From: Candidatus Wolframiiraptor allenii
GTDB taxonomy: Archaea > Thermoproteota > Nitrososphaeria_A > Caldarchaeales > Wolframiiraptoraceae
Assembly (NCBI GenBank): GCA_023539495.1
Contig: JAKCEV010000002.1
Coordinates: 1 to 48,674, forward strand
DNA length: 48,674 nt
Reading direction: 5' to 3'
The notes beneath the pieces were generated by a model. It saw only the letters and a list, made by a program, of their open reading frames with translations. It did not search any database and was not told where the DNA came from. This document shows positions 15,654-24,163 of the stretch, in pieces (position 1 is the stretch's first letter; every line of letters starts with the position of its first letter). A program made the position numbers and the translations under genes.

Positions 15654-15672
15654 CCTCAGATGTTGTCTGAGG
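15654..15672 (+). terminator. Hairpin after the radical SAM gene
   Basis: CCTCAGA (15654-15660) and TCTGAGG (15666-15672) form a perfect 7-bp stem with a 5-nt loop immediately after the stop codon. It is followed by T-rich sequence (GTTTGTTTT), so it is a plausible transcription end for the nreA operon. Confidence 0.45.
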
Positions 15673-15739
15673 CATAGTTTGTTTTCGGCCATGTCTCTAA
15701 ATCCTTAAAACCTGTTTGGGCTGCTGGATTTCTTGGAGG

Positions 15740-16456
15740 ATGATTTTCGTTGATAGTAGGGAGGCTTCTAAGGCTGGCGAGATATATAGGATGCTTGTTA
15801 GCGTTTTTGGCGAGCAGGTTGGGGTTAAGGTTCTCGAGATAGGCGACTACCTCCTCGACGGCTCCGAGGGCGTCGCGGTTATTGAACGCAAGACCATAAC
15901 GGATCTACTAAATTCCATGAAGCCCGATGAGGGTGGGAGGGGCAGGATATGGTCTCAGCTCGATCAGCTTGATGAAGTGGACTCATTCGAGAAGATACTG
16001 GTGATAGAGGGGTGGATGGGCATCGTGAGGAAGTTGACGGAGTGGAATGAGTCGAGCATATACAGGCTCATCGAGGGTATTCAGAGGACGTATGAGGATC
16101 TCGTTGTCATTTTTACGCCCGATTGGAAGGGGACGGGCCATTATCTCATAGCGAAGTATAGGAGCCTGCAGGAGAGGAGGGAGCCTAGGGATCTCAGGCT
16201 AAGGGCGAGCTCTGCATCCAAGACGCTGGAGGAGCAAGCGCTATACGTAATCGAGGGACTCCCAAGAGTTGGCCCGGCGCTCGCCAAGGCCCTCCTGAAG
16301 ACATATGGCTCGGTGAAGGGAGTCATAGACGCGCTGGCCTCAAAGCCATCTGCGATGATAAGGGAGGAGGTCGCGAAGGTCCTCGGAAGAAGGCCGCCAG
16401 AGGAGGTCATCAGGCACGCAAGAGACATCGTGATGAGGAGAATTGAGCTCGACTAG
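15740..16456 (+). CDS. xpf: XPF/Mus81-family structure-specific endonuclease
   Basis: Crenarchaeal-type XPF: an ERCC4 nuclease domain (about 1-140) and a tandem helix-hairpin-helix (about 165-238), with no helicase domain. The nuclease signature ERK-x3-D is at 49-55 (IERKTITDLL); GDYLLDG precedes it, and HhH reads IEGLPRVGPALAKAL. It cuts 3'-flap and branched DNA, usually helped by PCNA; no C-terminal PIP box is visible. ATG 15740 is preferred over TTG 15716 because a TATA-like CTTAAAAC lies at about 15702-15709 and the ERCC4 fold starts at MIFVDSRE. Its stop shares the palindrome CTAG with the convergent next gene. Confidence 0.93.
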   Translation: MIFVDSREASKAGEIYRMLVSVFGEQVGVKVLEIGDYLLDGSEGVAVIERKTITDLLNSMKPDEGGRGRIWSQLDQLDEVDSFEKILVIEGWMGIVRKLTEWNESSIYRLIEGIQRTYEDLVVIFTPDWKGTGHYLIAKYRSLQERREPRDLRLRASSASKTLEEQALYVIEGLPRVGPALAKALLKTYGSVKGVIDALASKPSAMIREEVAKVLGRRPPEEVIRHARDIVMRRIELD

Positions 16457-16776
16457 TCCCTCCCGCGTCCAAGAGCCTTCAGGGCCATCTCAAGGGACCT
16501 AAGCTTATCCTCCATACTCCTTTTCACATCCCTCCTATCATCGATCTTTATCAGCGTGATGACCCTCCTCGCACCTGCCTCGAAGACCGCCTCATGCGCC
16601 ATCCTCACATATCTCAGGGCCTCATCTAGGCTCCCGGCCTCGAGAATGGTCCCCATCGGCGTAGTCACATGCTTGACACCGGCATCCTCTAAAACCTTAA
16701 CAGCTCTCGCCACGAGCCTCGAGACGCTGGCCCCCTCGCCGAGCGGGATAACACTAAACTCAACTATCACAGCCAT
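16453..16776 (-). CDS. MTH1187/YkoF-like (DUF77) thiamine-binding-type protein
   Basis: 107-aa protein of the DUF77/MTH1187 family, a ferredoxin-like fold that forms oligomers and in some members binds thiamine precursors. Family features are VEFSVIPLGEGASVS near the N-terminus, the central T-P-M-G-T-I-L-E block, and RRVITLIKIDDRRD. ATG 16776 (MAVIVEFSV) is preferred over the in-frame start at 16797. The stop codon TAG is the complement of the xpf stop (shared CTAG at 16453-16456). Confidence 0.88.
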   Translation of the reverse strand: MAVIVEFSVIPLGEGASVSRLVARAVKVLEDAGVKHVTTPMGTILEAGSLDEALRYVRMAHEAVFEAGARRVITLIKIDDRRDVKRSMEDKLRSLEMALKALGRGRD

Positions 16777-16813
16777 GATAATACGATGAGCAAGCATTAA
16801 TATGATCTTTAAG

Positions 16814-16880
16814 AGACGTCAGGGCCGCACCAATCTTCATCCCGGCCGAATCCGCCCGGGTCAAGACCTCATCATCCGCC
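16814..16880 (-). ncRNA. C/D-box sRNA candidate 4
   Basis: Minus strand: C box ATGATGA (16869-16875) and D box CTGA (16819-16822) are 57 nt apart end to end. Flanks GGCG (before an unpaired G) and CGTC can pair as a terminal stem. A C'-like GGGATGA lies in the middle; D' is not canonical. An AT-rich block (GCTAATTAG, 16901-16910) is placed like a promoter. Guide targets are not identified. Confidence 0.52.
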
Positions 16881-17107
16881 AAAAACACTTAAGCAAGTCC
16901 AGCTAATTAGCGATTACTCGGCAAAAAGCTATAAGACCCAAGAAACAACATCATAGGCAAGCCCGATGAAGAATACGGGACAGGTTGATCAACACGAGAT
17001 GAATGCAGCTCAGTCCGCGGAGGGCGCTCCTCTTATCAAGTCATGACTAGCTAATTTCCTTTACAATTGTTAGCTCTAGAATGGGATATTACTCACCGTG
17101 GCCAAAC
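16881..17107. other. Intergenic region before the purine operon
   Basis: About 230 bases between the sRNA candidate and the purC promoter region. It contains fragments such as CGATGAAG and AGATGAA that resemble C boxes but no CTGA in the right place on either strand. I see no ORF or strong repeat. Confidence 0.4.
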
Positions 17108-17113
17108 TACACT

Positions 17114-17176
17114 CTATATAAGCCGTTTTTACATAATTTTGTAAAATTACGCGACCAAGTTTATGCAAGTTTATAT
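17114..17176 (+). promoter_or_regulatory. Promoter region of the pur operon with an inverted repeat
   Basis: Two TATA-like elements occur: CTATATAAG at about 17113-17121 and TTTATAT at 17170-17176. The second is 35 bases before ATG 17208. Between them is a perfect inverted repeat, TAATTTT (17134-17140) and AAAATTA (17143-17149) separated by GT. This is an operator-like symmetric site placed to affect either promoter. No regulator gene is adjacent. Confidence 0.5.
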
Positions 17177-17207
17177 GATTGGTGCAATAGCTGATACGTG
17201 AACTCGT

Positions 17208-18209
17208 ATGAGCAGCAGGGTTGCAGAGTATTCTGCGCCCCCTCAGGCATATGTGTATGAACTTATAGAAGATCCCTTCATCGACGGAGCTTACTGTTAT
17301 GCTGTCAGGGAGTCCAGGATATTCGGAGACAGGAATATTCCGAGGAGAGGGAAGGTTAGGGATGTCTACGATCTCGGCCCTGAACTTTTGATCTATCACA
17401 CGGATAGAATTTCTTCCTTTGATGTTATTCTCAGGGATCTTGTCCCCTATAAGGGCATCTATCTCGCCCTCTTATCATCATACTGGTTTAGGTTGAGCAG
17501 AGATGTCTTCCCAAATCACCTGATCGAGCAGGTGAATGAGAGGATGCTGAGAGTCATCAAAGCTCAGAGAATAGATATTGAGTGGGTTGTGAGGGGCTAT
17601 CTCTATGGTTCTGCTTGGAGGGCCTATAAGGCTGGTGTTAAGGAGATATCTGGTGTTAGGCTCCCAAATGGTCTTCAGCTTGCTGAAGAGCTTCCGGAGC
17701 CTATTCTGACCCCTACTACCAAGAGCGATGTGGGCCATGATGAAGAGATCTCGAAAGATGAAGCGCTAAGAAGAGGAATAGTCACGAGGGACGAGTGGGT
17801 GGAGTTAGAGGAGGCTTCAATCAAGCTCTACGAGTTCTATCGGAGGGAGGCTAAGAGCCGAGGAATAATCGTTGCCGATGTTAAGCTTGAATTTGGAAGA
17901 TGTGATGGTGGCCTGATACAGATTGATGAGCCCGCGACACATGATTCGGCAAGGTTATGGTTGGAAAAGTATTATGTTCCTGGGAGATCGCAGGAGGCTT
18001 ACTGTCTCGATAAAGAGTTCCTTAGAGCATGTTTGAGGGCTATGGGGTACAATGGTGAAGGTGACCCACCAAGACTCACGCATGAGATCATAAGACAGAT
18101 TGCTCTGAGGGTTAAGGGAGCATATGAGGTTATAACCGGAATAAGACCTTCACGAGATCTAACCCTGTTAAGCGTTGAGGAGGTTTTAGAGGGACTTAGC
18201 AATGAGTGA
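17208..18209 (+). CDS. purC: SAICAR synthetase
   Basis: Phosphoribosylaminoimidazole-succinocarboxamide synthase, joining CAIR and aspartate with ATP in IMP synthesis. Motifs are RRGKVRDVYDLG (about 46-57), TDRISSFDV, VVRGYLYGSAWR, and the C-terminal VADVKLEFG and IDEPATHDSARLW blocks. At 333 aa it is longer than the usual 240-300 because of an N-terminal extension of some 30-40 residues (MSSRVAEYSAPP...). An internal start is possible, but no ATG lies close to the conserved region. First gene of the purine operon; it overlaps purF by 8 bases. Confidence 0.95.
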   Translation: MSSRVAEYSAPPQAYVYELIEDPFIDGAYCYAVRESRIFGDRNIPRRGKVRDVYDLGPELLIYHTDRISSFDVILRDLVPYKGIYLALLSSYWFRLSRDVFPNHLIEQVNERMLRVIKAQRIDIEWVVRGYLYGSAWRAYKAGVKEISGVRLPNGLQLAEELPEPILTPTTKSDVGHDEEISKDEALRRGIVTRDEWVELEEASIKLYEFYRREAKSRGIIVADVKLEFGRCDGGLIQIDEPATHDSARLWLEKYYVPGRSQEAYCLDKEFLRACLRAMGYNGEGDPPRLTHEIIRQIALRVKGAYEVITGIRPSRDLTLLSVEEVLEGLSNE

Positions 18210-19710
18210 AGTAATGAGTGATGCAATAAGAGAGCACTGCGGTGTTGTCGGTATGATGTGTCGAGATGAGAAGATTGTGTCATGCCTATATTGGTCTCTC
18301 TTAACTCTGAATCATCGCGGTCATGAGTCATATGGTGTCGCAGTTTTAAGCCCTGACGGTCATGTGAGTGTTGAGAAGGGTCTAGGTCTAATTTCGGATT
18401 TAAGCTTGGAGGAGTTTCATGCTTGGGAAAAGGAACTTAGGGGTCGACTCGGGATAGGACATGTCAGGTATGCGACCTCCGGCCAATTATCGAGTAAGGC
18501 TGACCTCTTTGCAGATGCTCAGCCGGTTGCCGATGAGCATCTTGGGAAGAATCTTTGCATCGCCTTTAATGGAAATGTGACGAACCTCCTCCAGGTATCA
18601 GAGGAACTCGCTAGCGGGGCGAGCAAGAGGTCAGATGCTCACGTATTACTACGCGTCCTCTTAGAGGAGTATGTTAAGAATGATGATGTAACCGATGTGC
18701 TCAGGCTGATTTGCGAGAAGCTGGATGGGGCATATGCTATAGTGGGTCTAACTGAAAGCGGAGAGCTGTTCGCATTCAAGGATCCACATGGGATAAGACC
18801 ACTATCGTACGGATTCTCGGATAATGTTGGGATTATTGGGGTTGCATCGGAAAGCCCTGCGCTTGCAGTTAATGGTATTGAGCTGTCGGAGGAGCTTAAG
18901 CCGGGGGAGCTTGTGCTCATCGGCAATGATGGTAGTATTGAAAGAAGGATCATTAAAGGTATGTGTGAATACTTCTGTGCATTTGAGTACGCGTATTTTG
19001 CCAGGCCTGATTCGAAGTTCCAAGGCCGCTATGTCTATGAAGCTAGGAGAGAGCTAGGTAGAAAGCTTGCACAAAGGTATAGCGAAATTGCAAGAAACGT
19101 TGACGTAGTGGTTCCGGTTCCACAGACTGCAGAGGATGCTGCATACGGATTTCACCTTGAGACGGGTAAATCTGTGGAGCCTGTAATTGTTAGGCATAGG
19201 TATCTTAAGCATAGGGCGTTTATAATCCCAGCGGAGCAGAGGAAACTAATATTACTGCATAAATATAATCTCCTGCTTGATAGAGTTCGTGGAAAGAAGG
19301 TTGCCCTAATAGATGATAGCATAGTCAGAGGAGACACGCTGGGTCACATAGTACGAATGCTTAAGGGTGCTGGAGCTAGGGAAGTTCATGTCTTCTCGAC
19401 GTTTCCGAAGATCTCAAGTCCATGTTTCTACGGAATTGATATGGCGACGTTTCAAGAGTTGATAGGGTTCAATAGAGATGAAGAGGAGATAGCAAGGTTA
19501 CTGAGCGCAGATTCTGTGAATTATCAGCTGATAAATGATTTCTGCGATGCTGTTGGGACAAACAATCTCTGCCTTGCATGTATTACGGGGAGTTATCCAA
19601 CACCCTATGCCCAGAAGCTGGCGGAGGAGGGCAGGAGGCTTGCTCTCGAGGGTAAGAGGGCTGAGGGCAGGTTATTCGAGGTAATGGGTGGAGGGAGATG
19701 CCGGGCCTGA
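18202..19710 (+). CDS. purF: Amidophosphoribosyltransferase, glutaminase-competent copy
   Basis: First committed step of purine synthesis: PRPP plus glutamine to phosphoribosylamine. N-terminal Ntn glutaminase with C13 exposed after a 12-residue propeptide (REHCGVVG), LNHRGHESYG, GIGHVRYATSG (R89) and NG at 123-124 for the oxyanion hole. The PRPP-binding loop reads VALIDDSIVRGDT. Cys residues in CEYFCAFEYAYFARPDS, SSPCFYGID and LCLACITG match the [4Fe-4S]-type enzymes. At 502 aa it has normal length. Its 3' end overlaps the second purF-like gene by 13 bases. The PRPP-site flexible loop departs somewhat from the usual G-R-T-F-I pattern. Confidence 0.93.
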   Translation: MSEVMSDAIREHCGVVGMMCRDEKIVSCLYWSLLTLNHRGHESYGVAVLSPDGHVSVEKGLGLISDLSLEEFHAWEKELRGRLGIGHVRYATSGQLSSKADLFADAQPVADEHLGKNLCIAFNGNVTNLLQVSEELASGASKRSDAHVLLRVLLEEYVKNDDVTDVLRLICEKLDGAYAIVGLTESGELFAFKDPHGIRPLSYGFSDNVGIIGVASESPALAVNGIELSEELKPGELVLIGNDGSIERRIIKGMCEYFCAFEYAYFARPDSKFQGRYVYEARRELGRKLAQRYSEIARNVDVVVPVPQTAEDAAYGFHLETGKSVEPVIVRHRYLKHRAFIIPAEQRKLILLHKYNLLLDRVRGKKVALIDDSIVRGDTLGHIVRMLKGAGAREVHVFSTFPKISSPCFYGIDMATFQELIGFNRDEEEIARLLSADSVNYQLINDFCDAVGTNNLCLACITGSYPTPYAQKLAEEGRRLALEGKRAEGRLFEVMGGGRCRA

Positions 19711-20999
19711 TAGGGATCTATCCCTTTGGGCTTGGAAGGGAGAATTGGAGGCTTGCACGCTTTGTCTATTATGGCCTGTTAGCCCTCCAAAATAGAGGTC
19801 AAGAACTCGCGGCGATAATAACGCATGAAGACGAGGGATTCCATAGCCTCTCTGGAGAGGGCTTCGTTGATGAGGTGTTCACTGAGGATGCCTTAAACAC
19901 TATGCCGGGATTCATTGGTATAGGTTATGTTGCGCCGAGTAAGGATCAGCGTCCAATATTCACCGAAACACCTATCCGAATGGTCTTAGTTGGTGATGGT
20001 AAGCCAGACCTTGAGAATGGTGTCCAAGCCTCTTGGAAGGCGTTTGGAGAGCTGCTTGCAGATGAGATCTCGAGATCTGGTGACTCGTTAAAGGCGGCGA
20101 AGCGGGTTATCGAGGAGGTTGACGGCGGCTACTCGTTTGTGGCATTGACGGAGAATCAAGAACTGATAGCAGGCCGAGATATTCATGGGGTTAAGCCCCT
20201 TGAAATCGGGTCTCTCGGATTTGACCTCGGAGCGGTGGTTTCGGAATCATCAGCCCTAGATGTGCTTGGGATGGAGCATGTTGCTCACATTAAGCCTGGA
20301 GAAGTTGTGAGGTTTGATCCATATAGTATAGAAAGGTCTCGGGCGAAGCCCCGCAACAAGCCGAATATGAGTAGGTGTAGCTTTGAGTATGTTTACCTCG
20401 CGAGGCCAGACTCGGTCATAGATGGTATAAGCGTCTACTCGGTTAGAGAGAGGATCGGAATGATATTGGCTAAGGAGAGACCTGCGGAGGCCGATGTTGT
20501 TGTAGGGATTCCTGAGACCGCGATACCATTCTCCCTAGGTTACTCGAGGGTTTCAGGCATTTCCGTCTCTTTAGGTTTCGTGACTACGGGTAGGAAGATT
20601 CGGACAGCGATTAAGCCATCGATATTTGAGAGGTTAATGGGTGTTCAGCTGAAGCTGAACCCGATAAGATGTGTGATAGATGGAAAGGACATCGTGTTGA
20701 TTGATGATAGTGTTGTCCGTGGGACGACCTTGCGGAATACTGTGTGGAATATGAAGAGGAGGGGCGCGAGGAGGATTCACGTGAGAATAGGGAGTCCAGC
20801 GATAATGGCTTCATGTCCTTATGGTATCGAGATACCGCCGCCTGACGAGCTGATAGCGAGAGCGCTTGATGAGAGGGAAATTGCTGAGGTGGTTGGAGCA
20901 GATTCATTCGCGTTCTTGTCAATTGATGGCCTTTGTAGGGCAATAGAGCTTGAGAGAAACGAGCTTTGTCTAAAGTGCTGGGGGTGTGAAAGAGGATGA
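19698..20999 (+). CDS. PurF paralogue lacking glutaminase catalytic residues
   Basis: 433 aa, clearly PurF-related over its whole length (QNRGQELAAI, VLIDDSVVRGTT, LNP-x5-DGK, SCPYGIEI, LCLKCWGC). The Ntn active site is gone: the protein starts MPGLIGIY with Pro where the catalytic Cys should be. The Arg of the G-I-G-H-x-R-Y motif is missing (GIGYVAPSK, 74-82), and the oxyanion Asn is Asp (GDG, 99-101). PRPP-domain motifs and the Fe-S Cys ligands remain. It lies directly after the intact purF with a 13-base overlap and before purD (ATGA overlap). It may pair with the intact copy as a second subunit, use free ammonia, or regulate. The role is inference. Confidence 0.85.
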   Translation: MPGLIGIYPFGLGRENWRLARFVYYGLLALQNRGQELAAIITHEDEGFHSLSGEGFVDEVFTEDALNTMPGFIGIGYVAPSKDQRPIFTETPIRMVLVGDGKPDLENGVQASWKAFGELLADEISRSGDSLKAAKRVIEEVDGGYSFVALTENQELIAGRDIHGVKPLEIGSLGFDLGAVVSESSALDVLGMEHVAHIKPGEVVRFDPYSIERSRAKPRNKPNMSRCSFEYVYLARPDSVIDGISVYSVRERIGMILAKERPAEADVVVGIPETAIPFSLGYSRVSGISVSLGFVTTGRKIRTAIKPSIFERLMGVQLKLNPIRCVIDGKDIVLIDDSVVRGTTLRNTVWNMKRRGARRIHVRIGSPAIMASCPYGIEIPPPDELIARALDEREIAEVVGADSFAFLSIDGLCRAIELERNELCLKCWGCERG

Positions 21000-22549
21000 G
21001 GATAATGGGTGTTGGAGGCGGTTCTAGGGAACATGCTTTAGCCGAGGCGATAGCTAGGAGTGGTCATGAGCCGAGGATCTTCTGGGTGAGTGAGGATAGG
21101 AACCCCGGGATATATAGGCTTGTTAAGGGAACTGGAGGTGAATACGCGCTCACGAGAATAACCGATCCCTTGAAGGTGGCGTCGTTTGCGGAGCAGTGGG
21201 GGGTCGATATGGTCGTGATAGGGCCGGAGGAGCCAAACTTCCACGGTGTTGTCGATGAGGTTGAACGTAGGGGGATACCGTGCATAGGTGCGAGGAAGAG
21301 GCTCTCGATTCTAGAGATGTCGAAGGCAGAGATGAGAAGGATCCAGTGGAGATATGGGATAAGCGGAAAGCTTCTTTTCAAAACATATAGATCTTACATG
21401 GAGGCGATAAAGGATCTTGAGGAGCACTCAGAGCTTCTAAGCTGGCTCCAAAATGTTGCTCTCAAGCCTGCGAGACAGGCTGGCGGCAAGGGTGTAAAGG
21501 TGATTGAGGATGTTCAGGTCTATCTTCACGGCGAGAAGAGCAGGTTCAAGCAGAGGCATATGCGCTGGCTTGAGGACTATATGAGCGGGTACGCAGATAT
21601 TGAGGATAAGATTCTCGTTGAGGAGAAGGTCTGGGGCCCGGAGTACACACTCCAGTGCTTTGTAGATGGGAGGACGGTGATTGGGATGCCTCTCGTGCAG
21701 GACAATAAGCATGCGCATGAGTATGATATAGGGCCTGAGACCGGTGGGATGGGGTCCTACACGGGGAAGGGCTTCCTTCTGCCATTCATAACCCGCGAGG
21801 AGTATGAGCGGAGCCTGAGCATTGTTAAGTCTATGATTGATGCGGTTCAGAAGGAGACTGGTGAGCGTTATCATGGTTTTGTAGCTGGACAGATGATGCT
21901 CACGGAGATCGAAGGGCCGACTCTGATAGAGATGTACTCGAGGCTAGGTGACCCTGAGGGGGTTAATGTGCTCGCTATGCTTGAGACGGATATAATTGAC
22001 ATATTCGAGGCTATAATTGATGAGAGGCTCTCGGCCGTGAAGATACGGTTCTCTGATGTCGCGACGGTCGTGAAGGCGGTTGCCCCGAAGGGGTACCCGG
22101 ATTTCAGGGATCTTGCAAGGGATCATCCAGTTGAGGTGGATGAGGCTCTTATCGAGAAACTTGGCTGCAAGCTCTACTGGGGTTCAGTGCATCTGGATGA
22201 TTCCGGTCAAGTTTTGACGAAGGGGTCAAGGGTTGTGGAGATTCTCGCGTTTGGAGAGACCACGCAAGAGGCATCACAGAAGATAGAAGATTGCCTAGCT
22301 AGAGGTATTGTTAGGCTCTTGGATGGCTGGGGGCTCTTCCACAGGTCGGATATAGGTAGTGAGGAAATGATTAGGAAGCGCATGGAGATGGCTGAGCGTG
22401 TTAGAAGACTATATACTTATCGTGAGAGGATGGGGATCCTCGGGAAGAGAGTGGATTGGATCCCGAGGATCGGGAAGATAGACCCTGTTAAGGAATTGTC
22501 TCACGAACTGTTTTCACGCGTAGGAGGTGGGAGCTATGAGTCAGGTTGA
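20996..22549 (+). CDS. purD: Phosphoribosylamine-glycine ligase
   Basis: GAR synthetase: ATP-dependent joining of glycine to phosphoribosylamine. ATP-grasp fold with the N-terminal nucleotide-binding-like MGVGGGSREHALAEA, GPEEPNFHGVVDE, ALKPARQAGGKGVKV, DIGPETGGMGSYTG and EMYSRLGDPE. At 517 aa it is somewhat longer than bacterial PurD (about 430), as in several archaea. It overlaps the upstream purF-like gene as ATGA and the downstream purT by 14 bases. Confidence 0.95.
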   Translation: MRIMGVGGGSREHALAEAIARSGHEPRIFWVSEDRNPGIYRLVKGTGGEYALTRITDPLKVASFAEQWGVDMVVIGPEEPNFHGVVDEVERRGIPCIGARKRLSILEMSKAEMRRIQWRYGISGKLLFKTYRSYMEAIKDLEEHSELLSWLQNVALKPARQAGGKGVKVIEDVQVYLHGEKSRFKQRHMRWLEDYMSGYADIEDKILVEEKVWGPEYTLQCFVDGRTVIGMPLVQDNKHAHEYDIGPETGGMGSYTGKGFLLPFITREEYERSLSIVKSMIDAVQKETGERYHGFVAGQMMLTEIEGPTLIEMYSRLGDPEGVNVLAMLETDIIDIFEAIIDERLSAVKIRFSDVATVVKAVAPKGYPDFRDLARDHPVEVDEALIEKLGCKLYWGSVHLDDSGQVLTKGSRVVEILAFGETTQEASQKIEDCLARGIVRLLDGWGLFHRSDIGSEEMIRKRMEMAERVRRLYTYRERMGILGKRVDWIPRIGKIDPVKELSHELFSRVGGGSYESG

Positions 22550-23903
22550 AATTAGGGCTAGGATTCTGGAGGAGGCTGCGGAGTTTAGAAAGGAATATGA
22601 GGCAGGGCTTAAGCCGCTGGAGTCGCTTCGCCCCGATGAACCGTTCACCTATATATCGGTCGGCGGGGGAGAGCTGGGAGACTTAGTCATCACCGCGGCG
22701 AAACGGGAGCTCGGTGGAACAAGAGGCGGAATGAGGACCGTGGCCCTTGATAGATATGAAGGCTTCCCGGCACAGGATGCAGCGGATGTAAGTGAGGTGA
22801 TAAACATGTTGGATGGAGACCAGCTCGAGAAGGCGATAAAGAAGTATGTACCGAGCCCTGACAGGCCTCACGCGATATATCTTGAGATTGAGCGATGCGA
22901 TACCATGAGGATTTTCAAGCTTGGAGTTGAGCAAGGATACAGGGTAGTTTCGACACCATATGGCCCATTGATCGGGATGGATAGGCTGATGACTAGGATG
23001 TTCTTCGATAAGATTGGTATCCCGGCAGTGGAGTGGTCCTTTGCGACAAGTGCCGAGGAGCTTAAGAGGGCTGCAAAGGACCTTGGTCTACCTCTTATCA
23101 TCAAGCCAATAATGACTTCTAGCGGACATGGGGCGACAATAGCTAGGACGTGGGATGATATTGAGAGGGCTTACGAGCACTCCTTGAAACATGCTAGGGG
23201 GAGAGGAGACATAGTAATATTAGAGAAGTTCTTAACGGAGCTGAAGGAGAGGGGGACAGAGATAACCCAGCTGGTTCTTAGGCACTTCGACGAGGATGGC
23301 AAAATCGTTACAACGCTGCTCCCACCAATCGAGCATAAGAGGCCAGCAGCGACCTATCATGAGAGCTGGCTCCCGGCCACCATACCAAGCGACGCTGTCA
23401 AAAAATGCCAAGAGTATGCGAGGCGTGTGGCGGAGTATATTGGTGGTCTTGGAATTTTTGCGATCGAACAGTTCGTGATAGGGAATAAGGTCTACAACAG
23501 CGAGTTCGCGAATAGGCCTCATGACACTGGGATGGTGACGAGATGGGCGCTGGAAAGGGATGAGGGGGCCCTACATCTATTAGCATCGATTGGCCTTCCC
23601 CTTACGGAGGATGTGAAGGGTCTAAAGATTAAAGGCGAATATTGTGTCGCGCACGTCATCCTCGCACCTGAGAGGCTGCCGGAAAAAGAAGTTCGCGTGA
23701 AGGCTTGGAAGGCATCCGAGATAAACGCATACATTAGGCGTAAGAAATACAAGGGGATGGTATGGTACTTCGGAAAGCCGGCAGCATATCCAGGGAGGAG
23801 AATGGGGCTGGCAGTAGCGTATCATGAGGACTTAGAGAACGCGAGGAGGACTGCGGAGGACATAGCTCACTTCGCCGAGAAAAGCATAGTTTACGAGGTG
23901 TAG
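22536..23903 (+). CDS. purT: Formate-dependent GAR transformylase (PurT-like ATP-grasp)
   Basis: Folate-independent third step of purine synthesis, making formyl-GAR from GAR, formate and ATP via formyl phosphate. ATP-grasp features are IIKPIMTSSGHGATIA and the PurT hallmark ANRPHDTGMVT (typical family form is SPRPHDTG). About 455 aa against about 390 in bacterial PurT; the N-terminal region differs (SVGGGELGDLVITAAKRE), so the protein is a divergent archaeal member. The start at ATG 22536 is fixed by GGAGGTG at 22523-22529; an in-frame codon at 22527 is unlikely. A PurP/FAICAR synthetase-like role is a conceivable alternative, but the RPHDTGMVT motif favours PurT. Confidence 0.78.
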   Translation: MSQVEIRARILEEAAEFRKEYEAGLKPLESLRPDEPFTYISVGGGELGDLVITAAKRELGGTRGGMRTVALDRYEGFPAQDAADVSEVINMLDGDQLEKAIKKYVPSPDRPHAIYLEIERCDTMRIFKLGVEQGYRVVSTPYGPLIGMDRLMTRMFFDKIGIPAVEWSFATSAEELKRAAKDLGLPLIIKPIMTSSGHGATIARTWDDIERAYEHSLKHARGRGDIVILEKFLTELKERGTEITQLVLRHFDEDGKIVTTLLPPIEHKRPAATYHESWLPATIPSDAVKKCQEYARRVAEYIGGLGIFAIEQFVIGNKVYNSEFANRPHDTGMVTRWALERDEGALHLLASIGLPLTEDVKGLKIKGEYCVAHVILAPERLPEKEVRVKAWKASEINAYIRRKKYKGMVWYFGKPAAYPGRRMGLAVAYHEDLENARRTAEDIAHFAEKSIVYEV

Positions 23904-23911
23904 AGGGGCGG

Positions 23912-24163
23912 ATGCCAATATACGAGGTGGTGGTAGAAGTTTGGCTGAAGGACGGCATAGTCGATGCAGAGGGTAATAGCGTTACTGAGGCTCTCAGGGA
24001 TATGGGGTATCCCGTCAAGGATACTCGCGTCGGGAAGGTCTACCGGATAACAATGGAGGCCGCTTCCAAGGAGGAAGCTGAGAAGCTCGTAGAAGAGATG
24101 TGCAGGAGGCTCCTCGTGAACCCGGTCAAGGACAAATATCTCTTCAGGGTCGAGCAAAGATGA
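23912..24163 (+). CDS. purS: FGAM synthase subunit PurS
   Basis: Small bridging subunit (83 aa) of the three-part PurS/PurL/PurQ FGAM synthase. Typical beginning PIYEVVVEVWLKDGIVDAEGNSV and the conserved V-G-K-x-Y-R-I stretch. It overlaps purL as ATGA (24160-24163), indicating coupled translation of complex subunits. Confidence 0.95.
   Translation: MPIYEVVVEVWLKDGIVDAEGNSVTEALRDMGYPVKDTRVGKVYRITMEAASKEEAEKLVEEMCRRLLVNPVKDKYLFRVEQR

Noticed and set aside
16960-17030. Possible C/D-box sRNA (CGATGAAG ... AGATGAA)
   Set aside because: No CTGA D box at proper distance on either strand.
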